Source: Bifidobacterium reuteri DSM 23975
GTDB lineage: Bacteria; Actinomycetota; Actinomycetes; Actinomycetales; Bifidobacteriaceae
Direction of reading: 5' to 3'
DNA length: 64,000 nucleotides
Assembly: GCF_000741695.1 (NCBI RefSeq)
Contig: NZ_JGZK01000001.1
Span: 248,001-312,000 of the forward strand
The translations under genes were made by a program, and so were the position numbers. The notes beneath the pieces are model-generated. The model made no database searches, was not told the origin of the DNA, and worked only from the letters and a program-made list of their open reading frames with translations. Positions 7,136 through 16,027 of the stretch are shown here, piece by piece. Position 1 is the first letter of the stretch; each line of letters starts with the position of its first letter.

Positions 7136-9871
7136 ATGGGCATTACTTTGGACACTGCATTGGCATCGCTGGTCGCCAACAAGCGCCGTGTGTCCGCGCT
7201 CAAGTCACTGGGCGTCGTCACTGTGGGCGACGCGCTCACCTATTACCCCTTCCGCGTCACCGATCCGGTACGCCTGAGCACCATCCGCGAAGCGCAGATC
7301 GGCCAGCAGATGGCGTTCGTCGCCTCGGTACGCGATGTCCGCGTGGTGCCGGGCCGCACGTTCCGCGTCATCGCCACGGTTGATGACGCGGATTTCGCCA
7401 GAGCCCGCAACATGCCTGGCGGCACCGCGCAGCTCACGTTCTTCGGCGGGAGGAAGAACTACATCGATTGGGTGAGCATGCGGTTGAAATCCAGCCCGAC
7501 ACTGGTGGTTTCCGGCGTGCCCAGCGAGTACATGGGCCAGCTCCAGTTCACGCATCCGGATGTCATGACGGTCGCCCCGTCTTCGCCGGCCGCCAATGGG
7601 ACCGGCGTATCGGGAGGCGCGGCTGCAGGGTCGCCGGTGCCATCGTCGCTGAAGTACGATGCCGATTCCCTGGACGACGCCATACTGCGCGTCACCCGTC
7701 CGCGCCCGGTCTACCATGCCAATTCGCGTATCTCGTCCGAACGCATCCATGAGACGATACTGAACCTCCTGTGGATGATGGGTGCGCGCACTTCCACCCA
7801 ACCCGGTGGGGCGGCTGGCGCCTCTGTTGCGGAGGCGACTGCATTGGTGCCGCCCAGTACGGAAAGCATCGCCGTCCAGTCAGGTGAGGGGGAAGTCTCC
7901 CCGGTCGATTCGTCTGCCGGGAATCCGTCTGCCGGGAATCTACCAGTGGATGACAGATTGTCTTGCGCCATTCCCGACATCCTGCCCGAGCAGGTGCGCG
8001 CGGCTCGGGGGCTGTTGCACCGGGCCGAGGCGTTTCTTGCCATTCATGATCCCGATTCCCGCTCGCGGTTCAACAGCGCCATTGAGACCCTGCGTTACGA
8101 AGAGGCCTTCGTCTCGCAGATCTCGTTGCTCAAGGCGCGCCAGCATGCGCACAGGTCGAGCGCGCATGCCTGCAAGCTTGATGCCGGTTCGACTGATGCC
8201 GCACCGGCCGATGCCAGTTCGACCGGTGCCACCGTACAAAAAGAACAGAAAGACATGTCCCGGAACTCGTCGCATGACGGGTCTCACGGCAATCTGCGCG
8301 ACCGGTTCATCGCATCATTGCCGTTCTCGCTCACGGCCGGTCAGCGCCAGGTCATCGATGACATCGCCAACGATCTCTCCCGCGACTGTCCGATGCAGCG
8401 ACTGCTGCAGGGCGAGGTGGGGTCCGGCAAAACCGTGGTGGCGCTCGCGGCCATGCTGCAAGCAGTCGGCGCCGGCTATCAGACGGTGCTTGTGGCTCCC
8501 ACCCAGGTGCTAGCCGAACAGCATTATGAGACGATCGTCACGATGCTGGCGCGATTGGACGAAACCAATGTGCGCAGTGATTCGAGCGGCGAGTCGGATA
8601 CTACGGCGCTCACGGCGTCCGTTTCCTCCGCGAGCCCAGCAATCCCTGTCACACTGCTGACCGGAGGCATGAAACTGGCCGCCCGCCGTAAGGCGCTGGC
8701 CGCGTCGGCGAGCGGTGTGCCCGGTATCATCGTGGCCACGCATGCAGCCTTTTCCAAGACGTTCCAGGCCCCGCGTCTGGCGTTGGTGGTGATCGACGAG
8801 CAGCATCGCTTCGGCGTGGAGCAGCGCGAAAGCCTCAATGCCAAAACCGATGACGGCACCACGCCGCATCTGCTGGTCATGACCGCGACGCCGATTCCGC
8901 GCACCGCCGCCATGACATGGTTTGGTGATTTGGACATCTCATGGCTTACCGAGCTGCCGGGCGGTCGCAAGCCGATTCGCACGGTGGTGGTCAACGAAGC
9001 GGACGTCCCCACGATGGTCCGTATGTTCCAGCACATCCGCCAGCGCATCGACGCGGGGGAGCGCGCGTATATCGTCTGTCCCCGCATCGACGCGGACGAC
9101 GAGTCCGGTGAAGCGTCCGCCGAACGCAACAGGGCGGCCGAAGACAACGGTCGCCGCTCAGCCTCCCACGTACGCGGCGGGTCCCGGAAGGCCGAATCGG
9201 TCGGCATCGACGACCCGTACGAGACCTACGACGAGAACGGGGAGACCGTCGCCCGCCCGCCGTTGCATTCGGTGGAGGAGATATCAGGACGGCTGCAGAA
9301 GCTGCCGCAATTCGACGGCGTCAGGTTCGCCACGCTGACCGGACGGGACAAGGATGACGTCAAGACCCAGGTCATGGCTGATTTCGCGGCCGGGGAAACG
9401 CCGGTGCTGGTGTCCACCACGGTGATCGAAGTCGGAGTGGATGTGAAGCAGGCCAGCTGCATCGTGATCTTCGACGCCGACCGATATGGCCTGTCCCAGC
9501 TGCATCAGTTGCGCGGACGCGTGGGCCGAGGCGGCACGAATTCGTGGGCGTTCCTGATTTCGCGAGCCGAACCGGGGTCGATTGCCGAGCAACGGCTGGA
9601 AGTCATCCATCATTCTCTGGATGGCGCCGAAATCGCGCAGGCCGATCTCGAGTTCCGCGGTGCCGGCGATGTGCTGGGCGACGCGCAGTCCGGCGGCAAG
9701 TCGAGCCTCAAACTGCTGCGCGTGGTCAAGGACGCCGACATGATCGCCGACGCCCGCTCGCGCGCGGAACAGATCCTCGCCGACGACCCGGAGCTGACGG
9801 ACGACGTGCAGCTCGCCGGTGCCGTACTCGACTTCACCCGCGGCAACGAAACCTTCCTGACCTCCAGCTGA
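7136..9871 (+). CDS. recG: ATP-dependent DNA helicase RecG
   Basis: RecG is an SF2 helicase that drives regression of stalled forks and branch migration of Holliday junctions. The protein has an N-terminal wedge/OB domain (about residues 1-150), Walker A GEVGSGKT with Lys about 432, a DEQHRFG box that replaces the usual DExH motif in RecG, TATPIPRT, and the helicase C domain with VGVDVKQASCIVIFDADRYGLSQLHQLRGRVGRGG. At 911 residues it is roughly 200 longer than typical. The excess lies in Ala/Ser/Gly-rich insertions near residues 160-180, 220-275, 345-390, 490-515 and 675-715, all in loops between motifs. All core motifs are intact, so it should be active. Confidence 0.95.
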   Translation: MGITLDTALASLVANKRRVSALKSLGVVTVGDALTYYPFRVTDPVRLSTIREAQIGQQMAFVASVRDVRVVPGRTFRVIATVDDADFARARNMPGGTAQLTFFGGRKNYIDWVSMRLKSSPTLVVSGVPSEYMGQLQFTHPDVMTVAPSSPAANGTGVSGGAAAGSPVPSSLKYDADSLDDAILRVTRPRPVYHANSRISSERIHETILNLLWMMGARTSTQPGGAAGASVAEATALVPPSTESIAVQSGEGEVSPVDSSAGNPSAGNLPVDDRLSCAIPDILPEQVRAARGLLHRAEAFLAIHDPDSRSRFNSAIETLRYEEAFVSQISLLKARQHAHRSSAHACKLDAGSTDAAPADASSTGATVQKEQKDMSRNSSHDGSHGNLRDRFIASLPFSLTAGQRQVIDDIANDLSRDCPMQRLLQGEVGSGKTVVALAAMLQAVGAGYQTVLVAPTQVLAEQHYETIVTMLARLDETNVRSDSSGESDTTALTASVSSASPAIPVTLLTGGMKLAARRKALAASASGVPGIIVATHAAFSKTFQAPRLALVVIDEQHRFGVEQRESLNAKTDDGTTPHLLVMTATPIPRTAAMTWFGDLDISWLTELPGGRKPIRTVVVNEADVPTMVRMFQHIRQRIDAGERAYIVCPRIDADDESGEASAERNRAAEDNGRRSASHVRGGSRKAESVGIDDPYETYDENGETVARPPLHSVEEISGRLQKLPQFDGVRFATLTGRDKDDVKTQVMADFAAGETPVLVSTTVIEVGVDVKQASCIVIFDADRYGLSQLHQLRGRVGRGGTNSWAFLISRAEPGSIAEQRLEVIHHSLDGAEIAQADLEFRGAGDVLGDAQSGGKSSLKLLRVVKDADMIADARSRAEQILADDPELTDDVQLAGAVLDFTRGNETFLTSS

Positions 9872-9954
9872 GACCGTAACGCGCCAGTTTACGCAGGCTC
9901 GCTACGGTGTGTCCATTGTCGGTCCGGCAAGGCTTACTGCTGCAAGGAGAGATG

Positions 9955-10674
9955 ATGGGCGAGAACATGCGCGATGTGCTGTTTCTGGTCGTGCTGTTCG
10001 CGGCGAACGTGATTCAGGCGATCACTGGATTCGCGGGCACTGTGCTCGCGATGCCGTTCTCGATGCTGCTGCTTGGAACCGATACCGCCAAAGTGGTGTT
10101 GAATCTGACCACGCTGCTGGCATGCCTGTGGCTGGGCGTGCAGCATCGTGCGCATATTCGGTGGCGCATTCTTGGCGAGATGGTGGGACTGATGGCCATC
10201 GGCATGGCTGCTGGCGTGGGGTTGTATGCGGTGCTGCCTCTGACGCCCCTGCAGAAGGCCTACGGCGTGTTCATCATCGTAATCGCGTTGAAGAATCTGA
10301 TATGGCCGTCGCATGGCGAGCCGCCGCACTGGCTGCTCGTCATCATCGTACTGCTGGCAGGTGTAATCCATGGCATGTTCATCTCCGGTGGTGCGTTGCT
10401 GGTCATCTACGCTGCGGTGAGGCTCAAGGACAAAGACGAATTCCGTGCCACCATGGCTTGCGTCTGGGTGGCGCTCAATTCGGTGCTGGCCGTGCAGCAG
10501 GGGGTTGCCGGCGTACTGACTCCGCATGCACTGGTGCTTACGGCGGTGTCGATTCCGCCGTTGGTCGTGGCGATCGTCTTCGGCAACCGCCTCCAGAAGC
10601 ATGTGAGCCAACAGGCGTTCCTGAAACTCACTTATGTGCTGCTGGTGGTTTCCGGCGCATCGATCGTGCTGTAG
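9955..10674 (+). CDS. tauE: TauE/SafE-family sulfonate or sulfite exporter (probable isethionate exporter)
   Basis: This membrane protein of about 239 residues has some seven to eight hydrophobic helices and the TauE/SafE opening VVLFAANVIQAITGFAGTVLAMPF. The family exports sulfur-containing organic anions and sulfite. The ATG at 9955 follows AAGGAGA; the ATG at 9952 is too close to it and upstream GTG codons lack a site. It lies 37 bp before the PucR regulator and heads the taurine block. Export of isethionate made by TauF is the natural inference; the sequence alone only supports the family. Confidence 0.75.
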   Translation: MGENMRDVLFLVVLFAANVIQAITGFAGTVLAMPFSMLLLGTDTAKVVLNLTTLLACLWLGVQHRAHIRWRILGEMVGLMAIGMAAGVGLYAVLPLTPLQKAYGVFIIVIALKNLIWPSHGEPPHWLLVIIVLLAGVIHGMFISGGALLVIYAAVRLKDKDEFRATMACVWVALNSVLAVQQGVAGVLTPHALVLTAVSIPPLVVAIVFGNRLQKHVSQQAFLKLTYVLLVVSGASIVL

Positions 10675-10711
10675 GTCGATTGCACCATAGGCAAGGACAA
10701 GGAGCAGGCGA

Positions 10712-11986
10712 ATGACCGTTCGTTTGAAGGAATTGGTGGAGCAGACCGCCGACCAGAACATGGTGCTGGTGGCGGGCCGAGGTGGGCTTGACCGGCCGGT
10801 GCGATGGGTGCATATGGTCGAAAACGAGGAGATCGCCGGCTTCCTCGAAGGTCAGGAGATTGCGTTTACCACCGGTATCGGTCTGGAGACACAGGAGGAC
10901 CTGTATCCGTTGGTCAAAAGCGCCTACGCCTCTGGAGCCACAGGTGTGGTGGTGAACATCGGCCCGTTCATCCATCAGATCAGCCCGGAAACCATACGGT
11001 TCTGCGACGAGCATGACTTTCCGCTATTCAAAGTGCCATGGAGCGTGCACATGGCACAGATCATGCACAGCTTCAGTTTAGCCATCACGATGAGCGAGAA
11101 GCACAGCATGGAGTTGGCCGCGGCGCTGGAGAACGCCATCTTCCATCCCGATCGCGAGGAGATGTATCTCGAATATCTGGAACAATCCGGTTTTGCCAAG
11201 GACTGGAACTATTGCGTGACCGTGTTCAGCGCGTGCGCCGATACTGCAATGATGATGCCGGCTGAGCCGATGGATGACGGCACCTCGGCGGTGGGGGCGG
11301 CGACTGCATCCGTCGCCGGGAATGAACCGGGAATCCACCTCGTCCACGGACATCACGACGCCGAGCGTGTAGCCTTGTACAGTCGTGACATTGAATCGTT
11401 GATTACGCGCAATCAATGGCGTGTGGCTGTGGTGCACATCGAAGGACGGCTGGTGTTGGTGTTCGCCAGATATACTGCCGAACAGGTCGAGATGATGGTG
11501 CGCGAGATGATTGCCGCGATTCGTAGTCAGGGCACGACACTCGAACGTACATACATCGGCGTGGGCAAGGTGACCAAGTCAGCCCGATGCATCGGCAAAA
11601 GCTACAATCAGGCATTGAAACTCGAGCGGTTGCAGCATCTGCGTGGTCGTGCGGGCGAGGTTGCCCTCTACGATAATTCCGGCATCGACAAGCTGCTGCT
11701 TGCCGTCTCGGACCATGCGATCCTGGAGGACTATTATCACGACAGCATCGGCCCGCTCGTGGAATACGACCGTGTGAACGGCACTGATCTGACCGAGACG
11801 CTGCGTGTGTATTTCCAGTTCTCCGGTTCGGTCAAGGAGACCGCCGCCAGCATGTTCGTGCATCGCAACACCGTAAGCTACAAACTCAACAAAATCGAAG
11901 ACATTCTGGGCGTGAGCCTGTCCGACTTCCGCACGCGCGAATTCCTCTCGGTGGGGCTGCAGGTACGCGAGGTCCTCGACTGCTAG
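10712..11986 (+). CDS. PucR-family transcriptional regulator
   Basis: This 424-residue regulator has an N-terminal PucR (purine catabolism regulator-like) domain (about residues 1-120, MTVRLKELVEQTADQNMVLVAG), a central GGDEF-like domain (about 230-320) and a C-terminal helix-turn-helix of the PucR C30 type (SVKETAASMFVHRNTVSYKLNKIEDILG, about 370-400). Related proteins control purine, amine or amino-acid nitrogen use. It lies between the TauE-like exporter and toa, so control of taurine use is likely. A strong terminator follows at 12011, so toa has its own promoter. Confidence 0.85.
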   Translation: MTVRLKELVEQTADQNMVLVAGRGGLDRPVRWVHMVENEEIAGFLEGQEIAFTTGIGLETQEDLYPLVKSAYASGATGVVVNIGPFIHQISPETIRFCDEHDFPLFKVPWSVHMAQIMHSFSLAITMSEKHSMELAAALENAIFHPDREEMYLEYLEQSGFAKDWNYCVTVFSACADTAMMMPAEPMDDGTSAVGAATASVAGNEPGIHLVHGHHDAERVALYSRDIESLITRNQWRVAVVHIEGRLVLVFARYTAEQVEMMVREMIAAIRSQGTTLERTYIGVGKVTKSARCIGKSYNQALKLERLQHLRGRAGEVALYDNSGIDKLLLAVSDHAILEDYYHDSIGPLVEYDRVNGTDLTETLRVYFQFSGSVKETAASMFVHRNTVSYKLNKIEDILGVSLSDFRTREFLSVGLQVREVLDC

Positions 11987-12004
11987 TCAACTGTGCAGGA
12001 TGCA

Positions 12005-12051
12005 ATCGCAGATGATTGTGCTGGAGCACAATCATCTTTAGGTTCTGCGAT
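12005..12051 (+). terminator. Nested hairpin terminator after pucR gene
   Basis: GATGATTGTGCT (12011-12022) pairs perfectly with AGCACAATCATC (12025-12036) across a two-base loop and is followed by TTTA. An outer pair, ATCGCAGA at 12005 with TCTGCGAT ending at 12051, encloses it. The inner stem looks like the terminator of the regulator gene; the outer stem hints at a larger RNA structure. Confidence 0.75.
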
Positions 12052-12077
12052 ATGGAACCATGAATCATTCGCTCGTA

Positions 12078-12120
12078 GACTGCAAAGCAATCAAGGAATC
12101 CACAAGGATTCCAAGCAGTC
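12078..12120. promoter_or_regulatory. Symmetric inverted repeat in the toa upstream region
   Basis: Two nested inverted repeats, GACTGC (12078-12083) with GCAGTC (12115-12120) and GGAATCC (12095-12101) with GGATTCC (12106-12112), lie about 120 bp upstream of toa. Position and symmetry fit an operator for the adjacent PucR regulator or a leader hairpin. Neither role is shown. Confidence 0.4.
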
Positions 12121-12239
12121 GTCAAGCAGCAAATAGCAATCATGTGATGCGGCACATCGCGAAACCGTTGTTTCGATTGTGTATCGTGCACATCTCTGTT
12201 TCGTCTGTTTGGCGTAAGCCCGCATGAAAGGACGAGACG

Positions 12240-13601
12240 ATGAGCGAATCACTGGCAACCAAGGAACTGACCGGCGAAGAAGTGGCCGAGCTGCACCGCG
12301 AATACGTGATGCAGTCCTGGCACAAGCAGGGCGAGCCGGTGATACCGGTCAAGTCCGCCAAGGGCATCTACGTCTACGACTACGACGGCAACAAGTACGC
12401 CGACATGTCGTCGCTGCTGGTGTGTTCCAACCTCGGCCATGAACTGCCCGAGATCGTGGATGCCATCAAGGCCCAGGCCGACAAGATGTGTTTCATGGCC
12501 CCTGCCTACGCCTCCGAGCCGAAGTCCAAGCTCGCCAAGATGATTGTCGACCTTGCCGGCAGCGACTTCTACCAGCGTGTGTTCTTCACCAACGGCGGCG
12601 CCGACTCCAACGAGAACGCCATCAAGATGGCCCGCATGGTCACCGGCCGCCAGAAGATCTTCAGCTGCTACCGCTCCTACCATGGTTCGACGTTGGGCGC
12701 GTCCTTCGCCTCCGGCGATTGGCGTCGCTTCGCCACCGAGGCCGGCGGCGCGGCCCCGAGCTTCGTGCACTTCATGAACCCGAACATGTACGAGGACGGC
12801 TTCGAACGCGGCAAGGATGACGCCAAGGTCACCGCTGTGTACCTCAAGCGCCTCGAAGACCAGATCATCTACGAGAACCCGGACGATATCGCCGCCATCA
12901 TCATGGAATCCATCGTCGGCGCCAACGGTGTGATCCTGCCGCCGGACGGCTACATGGAGGGTGTGCGCGCCCTGTGCGACAAGTACGGCATCCTGATGAT
13001 CTGCGACGAGGTCATGGCCGGATGGTGCCGCACCGGCAAGATGTTCGCCTGGCAGAACTTCGACATCAAGCCCGACATCTTCACCTTCGCCAAGGGCGTC
13101 ACCTGTGGTTATGTGCCGCTGGGCGGCGTGGTGGTCTCCAAGACCATCTCCGACTACTTCACCGACCATGTGCTGCAGTGCGGTCTGACCTATTCCGGCC
13201 ACACGCTGGCTTGCGCCGCCGGCGTGGCCGCCGTCAACTACTACGTCGAGCATGACGTAGCCGGTCACGTCAAGGAGATGGAAGGCATCCTGAAGCCGTT
13301 CCTCGAGGAAATGGCAGCCAAGCACAAGTGCGTGGGCGAATCGCGCACCATCGGCCTGTTCTCCGCGATGACCATCGTCAAGAACAAGGAGACTCGCGAA
13401 CTGATGAGCCCGTACCACACCGCCAATCCGGTGATGGGCAAGATCATGGGCGCCTTGAAGGACAAGGGCTTCCTGACCTTCGGCCGTGAGACCAACGTGA
13501 ACATCTGCCCGCCGCTGACCATCACCGCCGAAGAGCTCAAGGCCGAACTGCCCAAGGTGGATGAGGTCCTGACCTGGGTCGACGAGAACTTCTGCGACTG
13601 A
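12240..13601 (+). CDS. toa: Taurine:2-oxoglutarate aminotransferase (class III)
   Basis: This 453-residue class III PLP aminotransferase is predicted to move the amino group of taurine to 2-oxoglutarate, giving sulfoacetaldehyde and glutamate. The PLP lysine is K285 in FTFAKGVTCGYVPLGG. ICDEVMAGWCRTGKMFAW carries the Asp that contacts the pyridine nitrogen, and FFTNGGADSNENAIKMAR and SYHGST are cofactor and phosphate segments. AAAGGA lies upstream of the ATG. It is followed by an iron-type alcohol dehydrogenase and a taurine-type ABC importer. The same Toa-TauF pairing has been described biochemically from B. kashiwanohense (recalled). Beta-alanine or GABA aminotransferase would be the alternative without this context. 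Confidence 0.88.
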   Translation: MSESLATKELTGEEVAELHREYVMQSWHKQGEPVIPVKSAKGIYVYDYDGNKYADMSSLLVCSNLGHELPEIVDAIKAQADKMCFMAPAYASEPKSKLAKMIVDLAGSDFYQRVFFTNGGADSNENAIKMARMVTGRQKIFSCYRSYHGSTLGASFASGDWRRFATEAGGAAPSFVHFMNPNMYEDGFERGKDDAKVTAVYLKRLEDQIIYENPDDIAAIIMESIVGANGVILPPDGYMEGVRALCDKYGILMICDEVMAGWCRTGKMFAWQNFDIKPDIFTFAKGVTCGYVPLGGVVVSKTISDYFTDHVLQCGLTYSGHTLACAAGVAAVNYYVEHDVAGHVKEMEGILKPFLEEMAAKHKCVGESRTIGLFSAMTIVKNKETRELMSPYHTANPVMGKIMGALKDKGFLTFGRETNVNICPPLTITAEELKAELPKVDEVLTWVDENFCD

Positions 13602-13612
13602 GTCCTTGCTGC

Positions 13613-13662
13613 GGCTCCCCTCGTTGAGGAGAGCCGTCGGCATAAGCCGACGGCGGGGAGCC
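13613..13662. repeat. Bifidobacterial intergenic hairpin repeat between toa and tauF
   Basis: GGCTCCCC (13613-13620) and GGGGAGCC (13655-13662) bracket an inner perfect stem CCGTCGGC-ATAA-GCCGACGG (13634-13653). The same sequence style recurs at 33224-33443 and 36176-36224 (CTCCC-loop-GGGAG, then GCTGTCGRC and a GACTGAGGGG end). It sits between two genes of one operon and may attenuate or stabilise the transcript. Confidence 0.7.
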
Positions 13663-13687
13663 GTACGGACAGAAAGGAACGACAACA

Positions 13688-14818
13688 ATGCTTTGGGATT
13701 ATCAACAGCCGGTCGCCATACGCTTCGGCAACGGCCGCGTCCGTGAGATCAAGGACGTGGCGGCGGAAATGGGTCTAACGGAAGGGGGCCTGCTCGTTTC
13801 CGAGCGTCTCTTCGCCAAGAACGGCACCGCTGAGAGGATTGTCAAGGACTCCGAAGGCGCGATCAGCGAGATCTTCTCCGAATTCTCGCCCAACCCGGAC
13901 GTTACCGAAGTGGATAAGGCCGCGGCCCTGATCCGCGAGAAGAACCTCAAATTCGTGGTGGCGATGGGCGGCGGCAGCGCGATGGACCTCGCCAAATCGG
14001 CGGCCAGCATCGCCCTGACGAACGATTCCATTGCTGACTACCACGGCACTGGCAAGGCCATGCCTCAGGAGCATTTGCCGATCATCGCAGTGCCCACCAC
14101 AGCCGGCACCGGCTCCGAAGTCACCTGCGTATCCGTTCTCACCAACCGCGCGCTGGGCAAGAAGGCGCCGATTGTCTCGGACGGCTTCTTCCCCTCAGTG
14201 GCCATCATCGACCCAGAACTGACCTATTCGGTGCCGCCGCACGTCACCGCCTCCACCGGCATGGACGTGCTGAGCCAAGCAATCGAAGGCTATTGGAGCA
14301 AGGGGCATCAGCCGATCTGCGACGCCTGCGCCATTCACGCTGCGCCGCTCGTGTTCAAGTACCTGCCCATCGCCGTGGCCGAACCGGACAACGCGGAGGC
14401 CCGTCAGAAGATGTGCGAGGCGTCAGTGATCGCCGGGCTGGCGTTCACGCTGCCGAAGACCACGTCCTCGCACGCCTGCTCCTTCCCGCTGACCAATATC
14501 CATGGCATTGCGCACGGCGAGGCCTGCGGTCTGACGCTCGACTGGTTTGCCAGAATCAACGCGGACGCCCAGCACGGCCGTGTGCAGGAGTTCGCCCGGG
14601 CCATCGGCTTCGAGGATGTGGGTGCGATGGCCGACGCCATTCACGAGCTCAAGGCCAAGGTGGGGCTGCGCACCGGGCTCAAGGACCTCGGCCTGAGCGC
14701 CGAGCAGATCGACGATCTGGTGCGCATCAGCCGCCATCCGAACCTGTACAACAATCCGGTCGAGATCACCGACGAGATGCTCCGGGACATGTACGAGCAT
14801 CTGGCCGCCACCGACTGA
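13688..14818 (+). CDS. tauF: Sulfoacetaldehyde reductase (metal-dependent alcohol dehydrogenase)
   Basis: This 376-residue protein belongs to the iron-type (group III) alcohol dehydrogenases and is predicted to reduce sulfoacetaldehyde to isethionate with NAD(P)H. The nucleotide-binding GGGSAMDLAKSAA lies near residues 97-109, and AVPTTAGTGSEVT is the second conserved segment. Metal ligands of the family are visible in the D-x3-Q segment (GMDVLSQAIEG), in HACSFPLTNIHGIAHGEACG and downstream. AAAGGAAC precedes the ATG. It follows toa by 86 bp across a hairpin repeat. The neighbourhood matches the TauF locus known from B. kashiwanohense. Specificity for the sulfonate rests on context. Confidence 0.88.
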   Translation: MLWDYQQPVAIRFGNGRVREIKDVAAEMGLTEGGLLVSERLFAKNGTAERIVKDSEGAISEIFSEFSPNPDVTEVDKAAALIREKNLKFVVAMGGGSAMDLAKSAASIALTNDSIADYHGTGKAMPQEHLPIIAVPTTAGTGSEVTCVSVLTNRALGKKAPIVSDGFFPSVAIIDPELTYSVPPHVTASTGMDVLSQAIEGYWSKGHQPICDACAIHAAPLVFKYLPIAVAEPDNAEARQKMCEASVIAGLAFTLPKTTSSHACSFPLTNIHGIAHGEACGLTLDWFARINADAQHGRVQEFARAIGFEDVGAMADAIHELKAKVGLRTGLKDLGLSAEQIDDLVRISRHPNLYNNPVEITDEMLRDMYEHLAATD

Positions 14819-15043
14819 CCGGAGCGAGCCGAGACAGGGAATGGTTATGCCGGGCGCTTGGCATCATACCGGGCGCCTTCCTCGGTCTCGCTATCGTATT
14901 CCATATTCAAGTCCACTATTCGAGCAATCGGTAATAATGTGGAAACAGAACGTTTGCAAGTCGTAAGAACTACGTAATCGATCACGCGATTGCCGCCGGT
15001 ACAACAAGGGAAACATCGGGAAAGACCAGCAGAGGAGACGATT

Positions 15044-15982
15044 ATGAGCGATGCAACAACACCGACTCCGAGCCGAAACCAGAATGAGCCGGGCACGTCG
15101 GTAGTGGCGGGAACCGCCATCAGCGGAGTGTCCATTGTAGAGGGTGCCGCCACCGCCAAGCGCAAGCCCCTGCCTACATGGATGAAGTCGAAGAAGATTC
15201 AGCCGCTGATTTCGCTGGTGCTGCTGATCGCCGTATGGTGGGCGGTCACTTCCGCCGGCCTCATCAACTCGCTGTACCTGCCGGGGCCGAAAGCCGTATG
15301 GGACGCCTTCATCGAGGCGAACAGCTGCCGACCGGCCTCCGCCGGATCCTCGCGCATCGTCTGCGGTGAACAGCAGTACTTCCTGTGGCAGCATCTTGTG
15401 GTCTCGCTGGAGCGCATCGGCATCGGCATGGCCCTGGGTATCGTGGTCGGCGTACTGGTCGGTTTCGTCTTGGCGGAAATCGGCTGGCTCAACCGCATCA
15501 TCCTGCCATACATCAACTTCATTCGTGCGCTGCCGCCGCTGGGCTACATCGGTCTGCTCATCGTCTGGTTCGGCATCGGCGACACCACCAAGATCTGGCT
15601 GTTGTTCCTCGCTGCATTCCCGCCAATCGTGCTCGCCACCGTCGACGGTATCAACGGGGTGAACCGTGACCGCGTGAACTCCGCGCTCTCCCTCGGCGCA
15701 TCGCGACCCAAAGCATTCCTGTTCGTGGTCTTCCCGAGCGCGTTGCCGTCCATCATGAACGGCATCCGGCTGGCGGTCGGCTTCGCGTGGACCACCGTGG
15801 TGGCCGCTGAGCTGAACAACGGTATCCCCGGCATCGGCGCGCTCGCCTATCTCTCCGGCACCGAGCTCAACACGCCATTGACCATCGCCTGCATCTTCGT
15901 GATCGGCATCGCGGCGCTGCTGCTCGATTGGCTGATTCTCGGCATCACCCATCTGGTGACACCGTGGGTGGGCAAGGAATAA
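15044..15982 (+). CDS. tauC: Taurine/sulfonate ABC transporter permease
   Basis: This 312-residue inner-membrane permease is of the SsuC/TauC type. A cytoplasmic tail of about 55 residues is followed by about six helices. The EAA-like loop lies near GVNRDRVNSALSLGASRPKAFLFVVFPSALPSIMNGIRLAVGFAW, which contacts the ATPase. The start at 15044 is fixed by AGAGGAGA; an upstream in-frame GTG adds 18 residues without a ribosome site. The 225 bp before it may hold a separate promoter. It forms an importer with the next two genes and supplies taurine to Toa. Confidence 0.85.
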   Translation: MSDATTPTPSRNQNEPGTSVVAGTAISGVSIVEGAATAKRKPLPTWMKSKKIQPLISLVLLIAVWWAVTSAGLINSLYLPGPKAVWDAFIEANSCRPASAGSSRIVCGEQQYFLWQHLVVSLERIGIGMALGIVVGVLVGFVLAEIGWLNRIILPYINFIRALPPLGYIGLLIVWFGIGDTTKIWLLFLAAFPPIVLATVDGINGVNRDRVNSALSLGASRPKAFLFVVFPSALPSIMNGIRLAVGFAWTTVVAAELNNGIPGIGALAYLSGTELNTPLTIACIFVIGIAALLLDWLILGITHLVTPWVGKE

Positions 15983-16027
15983 CGGCGAAGAGACAGTATG
16001 GCAAATCAATCGAGGAGAGGAATCACG

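Noticed and set aside
12249..13688. 479-codon open frame antisense to toa
   Set aside because: Its His/Val/Gly composition and exact overlap with a clear aminotransferase mark it as a complement-strand shadow.
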